The translations under genes and the position numbers were made by a program. A DNA stretch of 64,000 nucleotides from Aphidius gifuensis (taxonomy: Eukaryota; Arthropoda; Insecta; Hymenoptera; Braconidae): the NCBI RefSeq assembly GCF_014905175.1, contig NC_057790.1, positions 20,300,469-20,364,468 on the forward strand. The letters are read 5' to 3'. This document shows positions 1-13,139 of the stretch, piece after piece (the first letter of the stretch is position 1; each line of letters opens with the position of its first letter). Under the pieces are notes generated by a model. It was not told where the DNA came from. It was given only the letters and a program-made list of their open reading frames with translations, and searched no databases.

Positions 1-80
1 ACCGTTATATCGTTTTTACTACCAAATTTCAACATTTCTGATCTAAAATTATTATCATCCCCTTGGTCCTCATTCCTCAT
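1..80 (-). CDS. possible 5' end of a gene leaving the window (partial)
   Basis: An ATG at position 80 (complement) opens a frame of 26 complete codons without a stop up to the window edge. It begins MRNEDQGDDNNF, and its acidic, mixed composition differs from the surrounding low-complexity DNA. It would be divergent from the epimerase gene. The piece is too short to assign to a family and could be chance. Confidence 0.2.
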   Translation of the reverse strand, partial: MRNEDQGDDNNFRSEMLKFGSKNDIT

Positions 81-1531
81 ACCCTCACAACATATCACCA
101 CACACAAACATTGTATTATTTAATACTAATTAAATTATTTTTAACGAGGCAATAACAAAATTATTATTCCACCTATGTATATTATTTTTGTCTGAATAAT
201 TAAATAAACAAATAAATAATTAAACAACACAAATAAATTTCACTTGAAAAAATTATTTCACCAATCACTTATTTATTTATTAGAAAAAAAAAAATAAAAA
301 AACAAATATAATTTATTATTTATTTATTTGATAAATATTAATATGTCACCACCCTTACTCGGTCTGACAATGAAGACATGCGACTACTGAACATGTAACT
401 CTAGAATATCGACAACTATTGACAAAAAAAAATATATATATATTTTCAAAAATTATTTAACAAATTAAATAAATAATTAAGAAAATACTTAAATCACAAT
501 AAGTAGATTTACTTTTTTTTTTTTTTCTCATAATACCATTATTATATTTATTATTTATTTATTTTCTTTTAAAATTTTTTAAATCCTTGTTTCTTTTTTT
601 TCTCTTTTCATCCCTTAAAATATTTGACATTTAAATTTAAAATTTTTTAAATAACTAATAATTAAAATGTATTTATTTATTTATTATTATGTATAATGTC
701 GTAATTTTTCACATTCAATTGACATTTTTTATGTATGTAAATTTGTATATTTTTTTATTTTTATAACACAAGTGTATAAAAACTCTGCGATTTAACAGAG
801 TTCACAATATTCACTGATATTCATTTGATGTTTGTAATATTTTTCACAGTATATAATATATAAATATAAACCAATAAACTTTTTTTATATTGAAATTATT
901 GTGTGTATTTGGAATTTTATTCTGTTTGTGACGTTGCTGCACTGCAGCTTGCTCAGCGCCGTCTCACTACTCCATCCAATCGACATTCATTATTTATTTT
1001 TTTATATACCCCTATGTACATTTATATATTTTTTTGTGTGTCTTTGATAGTGGTGTATATATTGCGTGTGATACCCCTAGTTGGTATCACCACCACCATT
1101 CTGCACCATTCAAAAAATAAGGGATGAAATTTCAGAGCTTAACACAGTTGTGTTTGATAAATTATCATTCGCCGATAAGTTACTTATAGCCAGTACATAT
1201 TAAATTATTTTCATTGTTTGATAAAACACTGCACTATCATTTCGCGCTTTTTTTTTTAATGAAATTTAGTATTATTATTGATGGTGGGGGTTGATGAAGT
1301 AATGGCGGGAAAGAGGGGGATGATAATGATGATCATGATGAGGGCATTGAACAAAGGTCGATGTATGTTTATGGCGGTTTGAGGGAGAGAGAAAATCACC
1401 CATCGTGGTCAATGAAAAGTGGGGGGTACAGAATTATATATATATATTTTATTATATACCCGTAACATTTCAAGGCATCTTCTTCAAACTCAGACGTAAA
1501 TTTCAAGTGGTAGCGCATTCGCGATTCAAAC
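81..1531. other. intergenic/promoter region upstream of the epimerase
   Basis: AT-rich sequence with poly-T and poly-A runs. Less AT-rich patches lie near 930-970 and 1290-1400 and just before the start codon at 1532; the last of these may hold the promoter and 5' UTR. The open frame at 903-1127 has no protein-like composition. No gene is supported here. Confidence 0.5.
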
Positions 1532-4500
1532 ATGGCAGCGGCTACTAGCGTTGTCGTACTCGACAGGGGAAATAATACAACTTGCACTATTAATTTACAC
1601 GGTGTGTTTTTTAATTTTTTATTATTAATTATTAATTTTTTAACTATTTTTTTTGAATATTCATTTATGTGATTTTAATTGATTGTTTTATTTGAAGTAT
1701 TTATATTACAGTGTAATATTTTAATTTTTTTTTTTATCATATAAAGTGTCTTTGATTTACGCAACAACCTTTTGATCTTTTTTTTTTTTTTTGCAATCGT
1801 GAGATTTTTTTTTATTTTAATTAACATGTGTATATTATTTTTTAAATTATATAAATATTTTATTTGTAAAAATTTGCTATGTATTTTTTTTATATGGGGT
1901 TGAAAAAAAGAGCGCGTAAATATCCAGCCACGTGGGACTCGAGGGGTTGAATTCTTAAAAACATTTTTTTTTTTTTTACCTCGGTTTTTTTTTATACACT
2001 GTACATACTCGCGGTTAGTTTTTAGAATATTTCTTTCTATTGCGTATTGGGTGTGATGTTTTTTTTTTTCATTCAAATCACGAGACAGCTAGACAAATTT
2101 CAATAATTATTATTTCATTCGGTATATGAAAAAAAAAAAATCAGAGTATAAAAACAATATGCAAATGAAAAAAAGCGGTTGCTCAATGCATATATTTGTG
2201 CGCATGACGTTTCATTTATTTTTTTTTTATTAAACTTTGCTGTACAAAGAATATTACCTCATCTATATATATTTAGATAATTATTGTTTTGAAAAATTAA
2301 ATATTAAAATTATTATTTTATTTTAGGCGCCACAGTTGTGTCCTGGAGGGTGAACAATCAAGAACAGCTGTTTGTCAGGTGAGTACACAAGTTTTTTAAA
2401 ATAAAAAAAAAAAAATTTAAATTAAATCCTCATATACACAAGAGTATTTGAATTTTCGTAATTAAAAATGTTAAATTACTATTTCAATACTTTTTTTTTT
2501 CAAAGCATAGAAAAAGAATATAACTAATGCAAACAAAAAAAAAACTAAAAAAGTATTTAAAAAAAAAAAGGTGCTTTAAGACAAGCATAAGAAAAATTGG
2601 TGAAAATTACCACGAGTATAGTAATAAGCTCAGGGTATAAGGGTAGCTAAGGAAAAAAAAAATAAAAAAAAACTAACGGGTAAATCAAGAAATGCTGGTG
2701 TGTTCTCACTAACGGATCCTTTTTTTTATTTTTTTTTTTTCTTATGTACACACATCGTTATACATTTTACCCCCGTCACTCACGTTGTATAAATACATAC
2801 CCTATCTTTCACACACATTTATTTTTTTGCCTAATTCTCATGCATACACGTAGCCAGAATCAAAAACCTTCATCCCTATTATTTTTACTTTTTTTTTTTT
2901 CATTCATTCATTCATTCTTTATTTCTATACTCAAACAATACTCGATCAGAATACCAAAACTATTTATTACCATTACAATAAAAATACTAAATTATTTTAA
3001 ATATATAAATTATAATAATACAGTTTGAATATATTTAAAACAATATATATTATTATTTCAAATAAAAAGAAATTTATAATATTTTAAGATATATTATTAA
3101 AGAATATTTATTTAAATTAAAATTACACACGTATTATGCACAAAAGCAATCGAAATAAAGATCAGTATTATTTTTTTTTTTTTTTCATCTTAACCCTCAC
3201 AAGAGTTGGTATGGGTTATAGGGTTGAGGAAAATAGAGGGAAGATTCATGACAACCCAACGATTTATCTTCAAATGTGTGTGTGTGTGTTTGTCTATGTA
3301 TAATATGACAAAAAAAGGGGTACAAGAATGACTGAGTGAGCTAGTAGTAAAAAAAACCAGAGAGAAATAAAGAATATATAAGAACTAGTAGACGATCAAC
3401 GATGAAGATGCTTCCACCCACTTTTCAACCACAAAGCTCTTTTTATCTCAAGAGACAAATAATGTCACATCCTTTGTCTCAACATTAATACTTTAACGTT
3501 AATATATACATTTTATTTTAAAATTTAACAATAGAAAGATCAAAATTCATTTAACAATAGAATAATTAAATTATATTATAAAATTTGAAAAAGATTTTCT
3601 ATCAGTTAGTCAATTACAAAATTAATTTTTATACAATTATTTTAATCAAATTTTTATATATTTGTATTACGTAATTCGGAGGTGTTTAATTCCGGAGTAA
3701 TGTGATAAAAGACAAAGAAATATTTATTTTCAACAAGAGTATATCAAAAACTTTTCAGCTATGAATTATTTCGTTTCCTGAATATCACAACACACCTTCT
3801 TCAAATTACAAGATAACATTTAAAAAAAGGTACAACATAAATTTAATAAAAACAGTGTTATTTAAATGTCATTGAAACTTTCTTAAATATAAATGAAACA
3901 AATATTTAAAGATGAATTGTTTGAGGGTTGATGAGGATGAAAATTATATATATATATGATGAAGAATATATATATAAAGAAAAGGGTATAAATTTTAGTG
4001 ATGATATATGTAGCAAGTATACTTATGGTTGAAAAAGTGTAGGGTGGTAGATAGGGTGAGCAAGTGAGACAGAGTACTAATGATGCAGCCTGGCGTCCCT
4101 GGTTTTTGTCGCTTCTCAGAGAACTCGGTTTAGCTTCAAGTTGGGCTCGTTGGACCGTATACAGGATTTGCTGCTAGAAATTGTCTACCTCCCTTTATCC
4201 ATATATATATAAATGCCAAGTAATTCAACAAAACTTGAGCAAGAAACACTTGCAAAATTAAACATTTCAAACTACTACTCCTCCTCCTCCTCTTCCTCTT
4301 TTCTCAATCGTTTCTTGTCGGTTTTTTTTTTATTTTTTGCCTCGAGATGAATGTTTTTTTTTTGTATGAGATTGATGATGATTAAAGACGATTAAATAAT
4401 TGAATTTTTAAAATACAAATATATATAAATATTTTAAATTTTTGATATATAAATCAATTAATTGTTGAATTGATAATTGATTAAATATAAACACAAAAAA

Positions 4501-7500
4501 TATAATTTAAACGTGCACATATTTGTAGAGTTTTTGATGTTGTTTTTTTATTTTTATTTTATGGAATGTATTATGTACTGGACCAGTAGATATCCTTGAA
4601 GAAAGTGAGGTGCGTTGTCTGACTTTGAAAAATATATATAAAAAGACTTGATGGAATATATGTATGGGATTTTTTTTTTTTTATTTAAAAGTGTAGTGAG
4701 ACAAGGGCAAAAGGGAGATGAAAGAATAATATAAGAAATTTTTTAGAGTCCTGCAGTTGAAAGGGAATGTTGTAGAATGCCAGCAAAAAAGCACTCTCAA
4801 GAACAGAGAAAACAGCGCACCAAGATCATTAGTCTTTAGTCTCTCGAGCTTATAAGCAATTTCGAATAAAACTAGCTTTTAAATAATAATAAAAAAAAAC
4901 AATTTTATATTCACAAAATATCTATACAAATATCCATATTGAATAAATTGACATTCGATTAATCATATACAATTTTTTGCGCTCTTTAGCTTCTATGTAT
5001 ATAACTGGTCAATATAAATTTTATAAAAATAATAATTCTTGATAAATTAACTAACAATAAAATAATATATAATTTTAATCACTGTAATTTTATTTAATTT
5101 AATAATATTATTTTTTTTATTAGCATTTAACAAATTTAAAAAAAATTTAATAATAATTATTATTTCTAATTTATACCTAGACAAATAATATTCACATGTG
5201 TATTACACGTGGTTCATATTATTTTACAGTAGCTGAGAAAATAGTGACTTAAACATCCTCTTAAAAAAATCATTGAAAATATATAATATAATACCAAACA
5301 TATGTTTTATTTTAAAATAGATAAAATTTTAAAATTTATTATGTAATTAAAAAATACTAAAAAGTATTTTAAATTTATCTATTAATTTCTATTATTATTA
5401 TTTAATTTATTGTTAATAATTTAGACTTTAATTAACACATGAAATAAATTAATAAAAAAAAATTTAAAATATTAAAAGCGGAAAATAGTAATAACAGTTT
5501 GATCCAAAGCGATGATGAGTAATAAAAAAAAAAAAAAAAGATAAAAAATTAAAAGAGAAAAAGAGAGATAGTAATAATGTTGGTTATATTTATATTTATA
5601 TGAAGAATTGTCGAGACAAATGCCCAAGGCGATAACAAACTAACGAGGTGATTTGCCCTTCCTTAGAAATTACTTGTAATATCTTCAACATACATGGCAT
5701 TATTACTTTTATTTTATTTATTTTATTGCACACTATTTGTACTCAAGTGATGACATATAAAACCCACTCGTTTTTTTTTTCTTTTTATAAATTTGAATTC
5801 CATCATAGCAATATAATAAAAATATACATAAATAAATTTTTTGATCATTTGATTGATGATTAAATATAATTAAATAAACACCAACTGATTGATCAATTGG
5901 CTCTTTAAAATAATACAGTATAACACCATCAGTATGAGTTTTAATCAGCAATAAACATGCGGATCAATGAAATATATATGGTAAAAAAATTAAAGGGTAA
6001 ACTGATGAGTTGACAACAAACTATTTTGTATTTTGCATGTTTATATATTTATACGGATACATAGTTGCTGAGATAAAATAAGGGGAATGGGTTCAATCAG
6101 CCCACTGGAGCAGACAAAACAACCCGGCTAATCGCAAAAACCACACACGGCTTTACATAATATCATGCTTGCAAGTTGCAACAAACATTTAACAAAAAAA
6201 TAGTTATAAAAAAAAGGCATGCAAAATTATTATTACGTGGTTGATTCAACTGTAAATTAAAATATTTAAAAGATTTATTTTACCAAATAGTACACTTAAA
6301 AAATTTAATACTTTACGAAGATTTAAAAAAAAAAAGAAAGCAATGTATATAAGGAATTATCGAGATGAAATATCGTGGTTACTTTGTGTGTAATGGGTTG
6401 ATGGAAAAAAAAACTTGATACCCAGGACTGATGATGCGAAGATCCGGTGTTGATTTCCACACGATGACGAAGTAATAAAAGAGGCCAAAAGTAAATTAAA
6501 CAAGACGAAGATTATATATAAAAATTTGTAATAGATATAACATAGAACCCATTGAAAATTTGATGATAAAGTAGTTGAAATTATACAACAAATGTGTTGA
6601 AATAAAATAATAATAGTTAGATACAAATGGAACCAAAAAAACATGATAAAGAAAGAAGAAGATGAAGAGTTTAAAAGAGGTGGAGAACGTGAAGATTCGT
6701 TGGGGAACTGTGATGCCCACAAAAAGCACACCAGACAGCGGCTATCGTTTTTGTGTTGGGCGTCAGCCGTGTTCTCTCTACTATATACACCATTACCGCA
6801 CCACCGCCTGCAGCTTTGCGCTACATCGCTCCCCAACATATGATACATATATATCTTTATATATATATTTCATCCTCTTTTTCTAGCTCCACTTGTTCCC
6901 CCGACACAACTTCATTTTTTGCTTCTTTTTTTTTTTATCAAGCTACAATGATATCACCAGAATATCCCGCGGGATCTGATCACAAATACAGAGACACACA
7001 CACATTGTAGCTTAATCGATTCATCTTGGATTACTTTGATTCTTGATTTTATCTTGAGTTCCAAGTTTCGATCCTTTTACTGTATATCTTAAAATGTTTT
7101 ATAAAAAATTATTTTATAATATGATAATAGATATTTTTTAGTGAATTTGATTATTCAAATGTTGTGTATTTTATAAAAATTTTTGATGTTTAATAATGAT
7201 GAATATTTTTGATCAAACATAGATTTGTATAATGAGTTTTTGATGGAAAATTGCTAAATGATGATATGTATAAATTTGAAGGGTTAAAAATAATATAAAT
7301 TAAGTGAAAATTAGTTGGTTACCATCAATTCGTTCTGCATCCATTACATGGCATTTTTGAAATATATAATATAGCTCAACATGAAAGAAAGAATTTGTGT
7401 GTGCTCATCAGAAACAGAGGGAGAAGAGAAATAAGAAAAAAAAATTAGAAATACTGTATATATAGATATATAATGAAATGAAAAATAAATAAAAAAATTT

Positions 7501-9565
7501 GAAAAAAAACCAGAAAAGAGACAAGCGGACTGAGCAGAGAAGATGAATGCGAATTGTGTAGAATGAAAGAACGAGAGAAAGCGTAGAAAGACGAGAAAAA
7601 AATTACGTAAAAAAAAATGGGGAAAAAAAAATGAGTGAAAAGTCTGAGGACTGTGAGTAACAGAGAAAGAGTGACATAGTGATATAGGAGGCTAGAGAAT
7701 GAGATGAAAAAGATAAAAATAAAATAAATAAATAAAATAAAAAAGAGGACCAAAGTTGGAGGACAAAAAAGCACCTCATTCGAAAGACAATACTAATGCA
7801 ATTTTTTTTTTTTTTTTCTTTGCTGTATAAATGAACCTTAAACAATTTAATCAATTTTTTTATAAAGATAAATATTATTTAAACAATATATAAATAATTA
7901 TCTTTTAAATATAAAAATATTAAACAATCAAATAAATAATTATTTCGAAACTAAGATTGTCAATTCGAAAAATCATTTCGTCGACAAATTTCGATTGCAG
8001 AAAAGATCTATAGAAAAATTACTATACAAAAATCTTTTCGAAAGAAGTTATTTTAAATAATTTAAATATTAATTTTATGATAATAAAAATTATTTATTTA
8101 ACAGTCAAAATATAATAATAAATACTTGATGATGAGTTTAGCAAAAATCTCATTAAGCCATTTTTTTTTTTCATCTCATTTTAATCTATGTTAAAAAAAT
8201 TAAAATTTAAGTATCGATTATTGCGTAAATCATGGAGCTGTGTAGAGCAAATTAGTCACGTTGTTATTTAATTTTTAAAAATATTATTAATATGAATAAA
8301 TATATAATATTATTTTTGTTTTTTTATTTTTAGTAAGCAAGCAGTATTTGACGGGAAGAAGGCCATTAGAGGTGGAATTCCATTTGTCTTTCGTAAGTAG
8401 AGGAAATAAACTGAAACACGCAATTTTAAAATACTTAAATATATTATTATTATTATTAATTATAATATAATTTATCAAAATAATTTATAAGAAGATGATG
8501 TTTTTTTTTATGATAAATTATATTTTTTGAAATATTATTCTTGTGAATATTGAATTGCTTTATTGTTACAGCACAATTTGGAGCATGGACATTTGGACCT
8601 GGTCATGGATTTGCACGTATAATGCGTTGGAATGTTGAAAAATCACCAGAAAGATTACCAAGTGGTGATGTTGAAGCAATATTTTCAATAATGGATAATG
8701 AATTTACACGTTCAATGTGGAATTATCCATTTCGTTTAACATATAGATTAATATTACGTGAAAAAGAATTACATTTTAATATTGGAGTTTATAATCCAAG
8801 CAAAGAACATACATTCAGTTTTAATTTATTATTACACACGTACTTCAAGGTTCCAGATGTCAGAAGGTGTCAGATAACTGGTCTTCATGGCTGCACATTT
8901 ATTGACAAGGTATCTTTTTTTATTTTTTTATTTTTTTTCAATTATTATTTCTATGCAAATTCATTCATAAAAAATATGCTTAATTTTTTTTCAACATGTT
9001 TATTTGCACTTAATATCATTATTATTAAACTGTTAGAAATTATATTAAATTGAACTATGTAAATATGATTATCATTAAATGATGAATTTTTTTTTTTTTT
9101 CGATTAATATTATTCCTAAGTTATCTATGATAGAATTGATTGGTTTAGATTAATTATAAATTTGATTTATAGACAAGAGATAACCAGATATTTCAAGAAG
9201 GTCTTGATGTTGTAACAGTACGTGAATGGACTGATAGAATTTATCAAAATACACAACCAGAACATATTATAACAAATGTTGTATCAGGTAGAAAAATGCG
9301 TGTACAAAAATATAATTTTCCTGATACAGTTATATGGAATCCTTGGCAGGATAAAGCAAGAGATATACCTGATTTTGGTGATGATGAATTTCCAAATATG
9401 ATTTGTGTTGAATCTGGACATGTTAGTAGTCCAGTTATACTTTTACCAGGTACAGCTTTTGAAGCTAGTCAAATACTTCAGGTAATAATACAAATTAAAT
9501 TAAATTATCTATTATTAATATAATTTTAAATAATAATATTTTTATTTACATTGTAGGTCATGTGA
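1532..9565 (+). CDS. glucose-6-phosphate 1-epimerase (aldose 1-epimerase family), six exons
   Basis: Interconverts the alpha and beta anomers of glucose 6-phosphate in the cytosol. Exons: 1532-1601, 2327-2378, 8334-8392, 8572-8909, 9173-9481 and 9557-9565, totalling 837 nt or 278 residues, the usual family length. All junctions are GT-AG and the phases agree. The N-terminus reads GATVVSWRVNNQEQLFVS and then KAIRGGIPFVFPQFG, typical of the YMR099C/YeaD-type branch. By family comparison the catalytic pair is His149 (in LLLHTYF) and Glu253 (in MICVESG), preceded by the conserved FPDTVIWNPW and DFGDDEF blocks. Intron 2 is about 6 kb, unlike the short introns elsewhere in the gene. The last exon adds only Val-Met before TGA; an alternative acceptor at 9569 would give a different short tail, so the extreme C-terminus is uncertain. 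Confidence 0.93.
2379..8333 (+). other. large second intron of the epimerase gene
   Basis: Nearly 6 kb with no coding exon that I can support. It is mostly AT-rich with long homopolymers. Three more complex blocks stand out at about 4082-4195, 4745-4860 and 6640-6840. They have no frame resembling a known protein and may be enhancers, alternative promoters or non-coding RNA. Open frames at 2744-3028, 6357-6848 and 7445-7854 are low-complexity artefacts. Confidence 0.5.
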
Positions 9566-10740
9566 GTAGAGGGTGGACTTGCAAATTGCAAAACAACAAG
9601 CAACAATACGTCAATGAATCATATGTTGCCAATAACAACAATACCAACACGTCCAAGAGCAAGTGTTGGTGTTGGATGGCCAACAAATCATCCATCAAGT
9701 TGGCTTTATATGCAATCACCTATGCAATCATCATCACAACCACAAAATCCACCACATCATCATCATCATCATCTTCATCATCATCATCATCCTCGTGAAC
9801 AATCTCATCATCATCATCATTCAAATTGTATTTCACCATCATGTTCTATATGCTCTTTAAATCTTTGAATTTCGAATATTAATTTACATCTTATTCGATG
9901 ATAATATTTTGAATAATATTTTGTTCAATTATTTTTTTTCTTTTCATAAATGCAATAATACTAATTTTAAATACATTCCTTTTTGTATTTTTTGGGATTA
10001 TTATTTTAATGATCCCAAAAAAAATTGTGATTATTAAATTCTTTTTTCAATGTTTCATTTATATTTGTTGTCAGGCAAAGCAATGGTGCTATATGACGTT
10101 TTATAGTTGATAAGAAAAAGTTCATAATATTAAGCTGAAAATTATTTTATATTATAGTTTTTTTTTTTTGTATTAGATAATAGGACTATCTCGTTATTTT
10201 ATTCTTCACAAGTAACGTTAAATTTGATATTATTAATCATGGATAAACAAGCAATAATTATTCAATTAATAAATGTTTTTTTTTTTTTAGTTTAAAATAT
10301 TTTTAAAACCACAAACCTCATACTGCAATAATTCATCAACTGGTGCTCAAATTATATTTGTTTTATGTTTTTATTTTTTAAATTTTGAACTACATTTTTG
10401 TGATCCATTGATACGTCCAATAAATTGTTAGAATTGTTAAGAAAGTTAATGATTCCAGTTTAAATTAATTGTATACGATTAGACAGCTAAATAAATATGT
10501 ATACGAGAAAATTTTTCTCATATTTTAAATTATATCTACAAACAAAATAAAAATAGTTCAGTTTTGAAAAAAATATCAATGACAAATTGATTACCAATTA
10601 CTTGTAAATAACGAGTGTTTAATTTTGAATAACAAGAGCATCCCCGCACTTCCGGCGCGTGATTGTATATATATTCTTGTGTATCTATATTGTAACCGTT
10701 TTATTCTTCATAATTAAAATTTTTTTCAATCACTTTTGTT
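9566..10740 (+). other. 3' UTR and downstream flank of the epimerase gene
   Basis: The region straight after the TGA stays open in the same frame for 100 codons (to the TGA at 9866-9868) and ends in a His-rich stretch. Beyond that it is AT-rich. One AATAAA occurs at 10419-10424, but the true poly(A) site cannot be chosen from sequence alone. Confidence 0.45.
9754..9821 (+). repeat. CAT/TCA trinucleotide microsatellite
   Basis: An imperfect run of CAT triplets at 9754-9790, with a second short run at 9806-9821. It encodes poly-His in the open frame that follows the epimerase stop codon. Confidence 0.85.
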
Positions 10741-10927
10741 ATTCTTCAGAACTAATTTAATACCTCTTGGTCTATTATATTATCCTGATACAACACTTCA
10801 GTTTTCTTTTTGAATTTTGAATATTTTTCCCGTATAGTTTTTTAAAAAAAATTTGATTACCTCTTTGCCCGTTCTATAACCCTGATACTACACTTTATTT
10901 TTTTTCAATAAATTTCAAAAAATATCG

Positions 10928-11308
10928 AATACCTCTTTGCTCATTCTATGTTCCTGATACTCAAAAAATTTTTTTTCTATAAAATTTCAAAAAATTTTAT
11001 AGAGTATCAGGAACATAGAATGAGCAAAGAGGTATTTGATATTTTTCAAAATACCTCCTCACTCATTCTAAGTTCCTGATATTCGAAATTTTTTTTTTTC
11101 TATAAAATTTTTAAAATAACGATAAAAAAAATTTTTCGAGTATCAGGAACATAGAATGAGCAAAGAGGTATTTGAAATTTTTGAAAATACCTCTTTGGTT
11201 ATTCTATGTTCCTGATCCTCGAAAATTTTTTTTTCCACAAATTTTTTGAAATTTGATAGAAAAAAAAATATCGAGTATCAGGAACATAGAATTAGCAAAG
11301 AGGTATTT
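10928..11308. repeat. left hairpin cluster of the composite repeat
   Basis: Three forward copies (10928, 11049, 11185) alternate with three reverse-complement copies (11002, 11138, 11273) of a motif of about 36 bp whose core is TGCTCATTCTATGTTCCTGA. Each forward/reverse pair forms an inverted repeat with an AT-rich loop, so the DNA or a transcript could fold into three consecutive hairpins. More degenerate single copies lie upstream, near 10760 and 10858. Confidence 0.9.
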
Positions 11309-11354
11309 AATATTTTTGAAATGTTCTAACACTGCAGTTTCTAAAAAAAATGAT

Positions 11355-12480
11355 AGATGGCACTGAACTTGTTAACTCAAAAAATACCTCTTTGCCTGTT
11401 CTATAAGCCTGATAAAACAGCCCTCTTCTATCTATGATATTTAAATATTCTTACCCTATAGTTCTAAAAAAAACAATAGATGGCGCTAAACTTGTTAACT
11501 GTAAAAATACCTCTTTTCCTGTTCTATTACCCTGATAAAATAGCACTCTTCTATCTTTGATATTTAAATGTTCTCACCCTATAGTCCTTAGGAAAACCAA
11601 TAGATGGCGCTGAACTTGTTAACTGAAAAAATACCTCTTTTCCTGTTCTACAATCCGGATAAAACAGCCCTCCACTATCTATGATATTTAAATGTTTTAA
11701 CCTTATAGATCCTAAGAAAAATAATAGATGGCGCTAAACTTGTTAACTCAAAAAATACCTCTTTTCCTGTTCTACAACCTTGATAAAACAGCCCACTTCT
11801 ATCTATGATATTTCAATGTGTTTACCCTGTAGTTCCTTAAAAAAATAATAGATGGCGCTATACTTGTTAACTCAAAAAATACCTCTTTTTCTGTTCTACA
11901 ACCCGGATAGAACAGCCCTCCTCTATCTATAATATTCAAGTGTGTTACTTCTATAATTCTTGAAAAAAACACCAGATGGCGCTGAACTTGTTGACTCAAA
12001 TAATACCTCTTTTCATGTTCTACAACCCTGATAAAACAGCCCTCCTCTATCTACGATATTTCAATGTGTTACTTCTATAGTTCTTGAAAAAAACACCAGA
12101 TGGCGCTGAACTTGTTGACTCAAAAAATACCTCTTTTCCTGTTTTACAACCCGGATAAAACAGCCCTCCTCTATCTATGATATTCAAGTGTGTTACCCCT
12201 ATAGTTCTTGAAAAAAACACCAGATGGCGCCGAACTTGTTGACTCAAAAAATACCTCTTTTCATGTTCTACAACCCTGATAAAACAGCCTTCTTCTATCT
12301 ACGATTTTTCAATGTGTTACCCCTATAGTTTGTGAAAAAAACACCAGATGGCGCTGAACTTGTTGACTCAAAAAATACCTCTTTTCCTGTTCTACAACCC
12401 TAATAAAACAGCCCACTTCTATCTATTATATTTCAATGTGTTTACCCTGTAGTTCCTTAAAAAAATAATAGATGGCGCCA
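11355..12480. repeat. ten-copy tandem array with a 124-bp period
   Basis: The motif AGATGGCRCY recurs at 11355, 11478, 11602, 11726, 11850, 11974, 12098, 12222, 12346 and 12470. The spacing is 123 bp once and then 124 bp eight times. Each unit also carries AACTTGTT, then a TACCTCTTTTCCTGTTCTA-like segment that is a diverged version of the 36-bp motif in the flanking hairpins, and then a CTATCTATGATATT segment. The two minus-strand open frames here (11799-11999 and 12047-12247) are two readings of the same repeat, not genes. Confidence 0.93.
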
Positions 12481-12508
12481 CTTGTTCAATAAAATTTCAA
12501 AAAATATC

Positions 12509-13139
12509 AAATACCTCTTTGCTCATTCTATGATCCTGATACTCCAAAATTTTTCCCACAAGTTTTTTGAAATTTAAACAAAAAAAATTTTTTTTGAAGA
12601 TACCTCCTTGCTCATTCTATGTTCCTGATACTCGAATATTTTTTTTTCCACAAATTTTTTGAAATTTGATAGAAAAAAAATTTTCGAGTATCAGGAACAT
12701 AGAATGAGCAAGGAGGTATTTTCAAAAATATCAAATACCTCTTCGCTCATTCTATGTTCCTGATACTCGAAAATTTTTTTTTCTATCCAATTTCAAAAAT
12801 TTTGTGGAAAAAAAAAAATTTTTGAGTATCAGGAACATAGAATGAGCAAAGAGGTATTTGATATTTTTGAAAATACCTCCTCGCTCATTCTATGTTCCTG
12901 ATACTCGAATATTTTTTTTTCCATAAAATTTCAAAAACTTTGTGGAAAAAAATATTTTTGATTATCAGGAACATAGAATGAGCGAAGAGGTATTTGATAT
13001 TTTTGAAAATACCTCCTTGCTCATTCTATGTTCCTGATACTCGAAAATTTTTTTTCTATCAAATTTCAAAAAAATTTTAAACATAATTGATAAAAAAAAT
13101 TTTTGAGTATCAGGAACATAGAATGAGCAAAGAGGTATT
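12509..13139. repeat. right hairpin cluster of the composite repeat
   Basis: Five forward copies (12509, 12600, 12733, 12871, 13009) and four reverse copies (12686, 12824, 12961, 13104) of the same 36-bp motif, alternating after the first pair to form four hairpins. Loops contain AAATTTTTTTTC and its complement. Copies are close to identical over the core, which suggests recent spread or gene conversion. Confidence 0.9.

Noticed and set aside
903..3028. Open frames at 903-1127, 1396-1587, 1675-2076 and 2744-3028
   Set aside because: Low-complexity Phe/Ile/Lys/Tyr strings from poly-T and poly-A DNA. One overlaps the true first exon of the epimerase on the opposite strand.
11799..12247. Two 66-residue minus-strand open frames with similar sequence
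   Set aside because: They are the same 124-bp repeat read twice; the similarity reflects the DNA repeat and not a protein family.
11355..12480. CRISPR-like array
   Set aside because: Units of 124 bp are similar along their whole length with no unique spacers, and the genome is eukaryotic. It is a tandem satellite.
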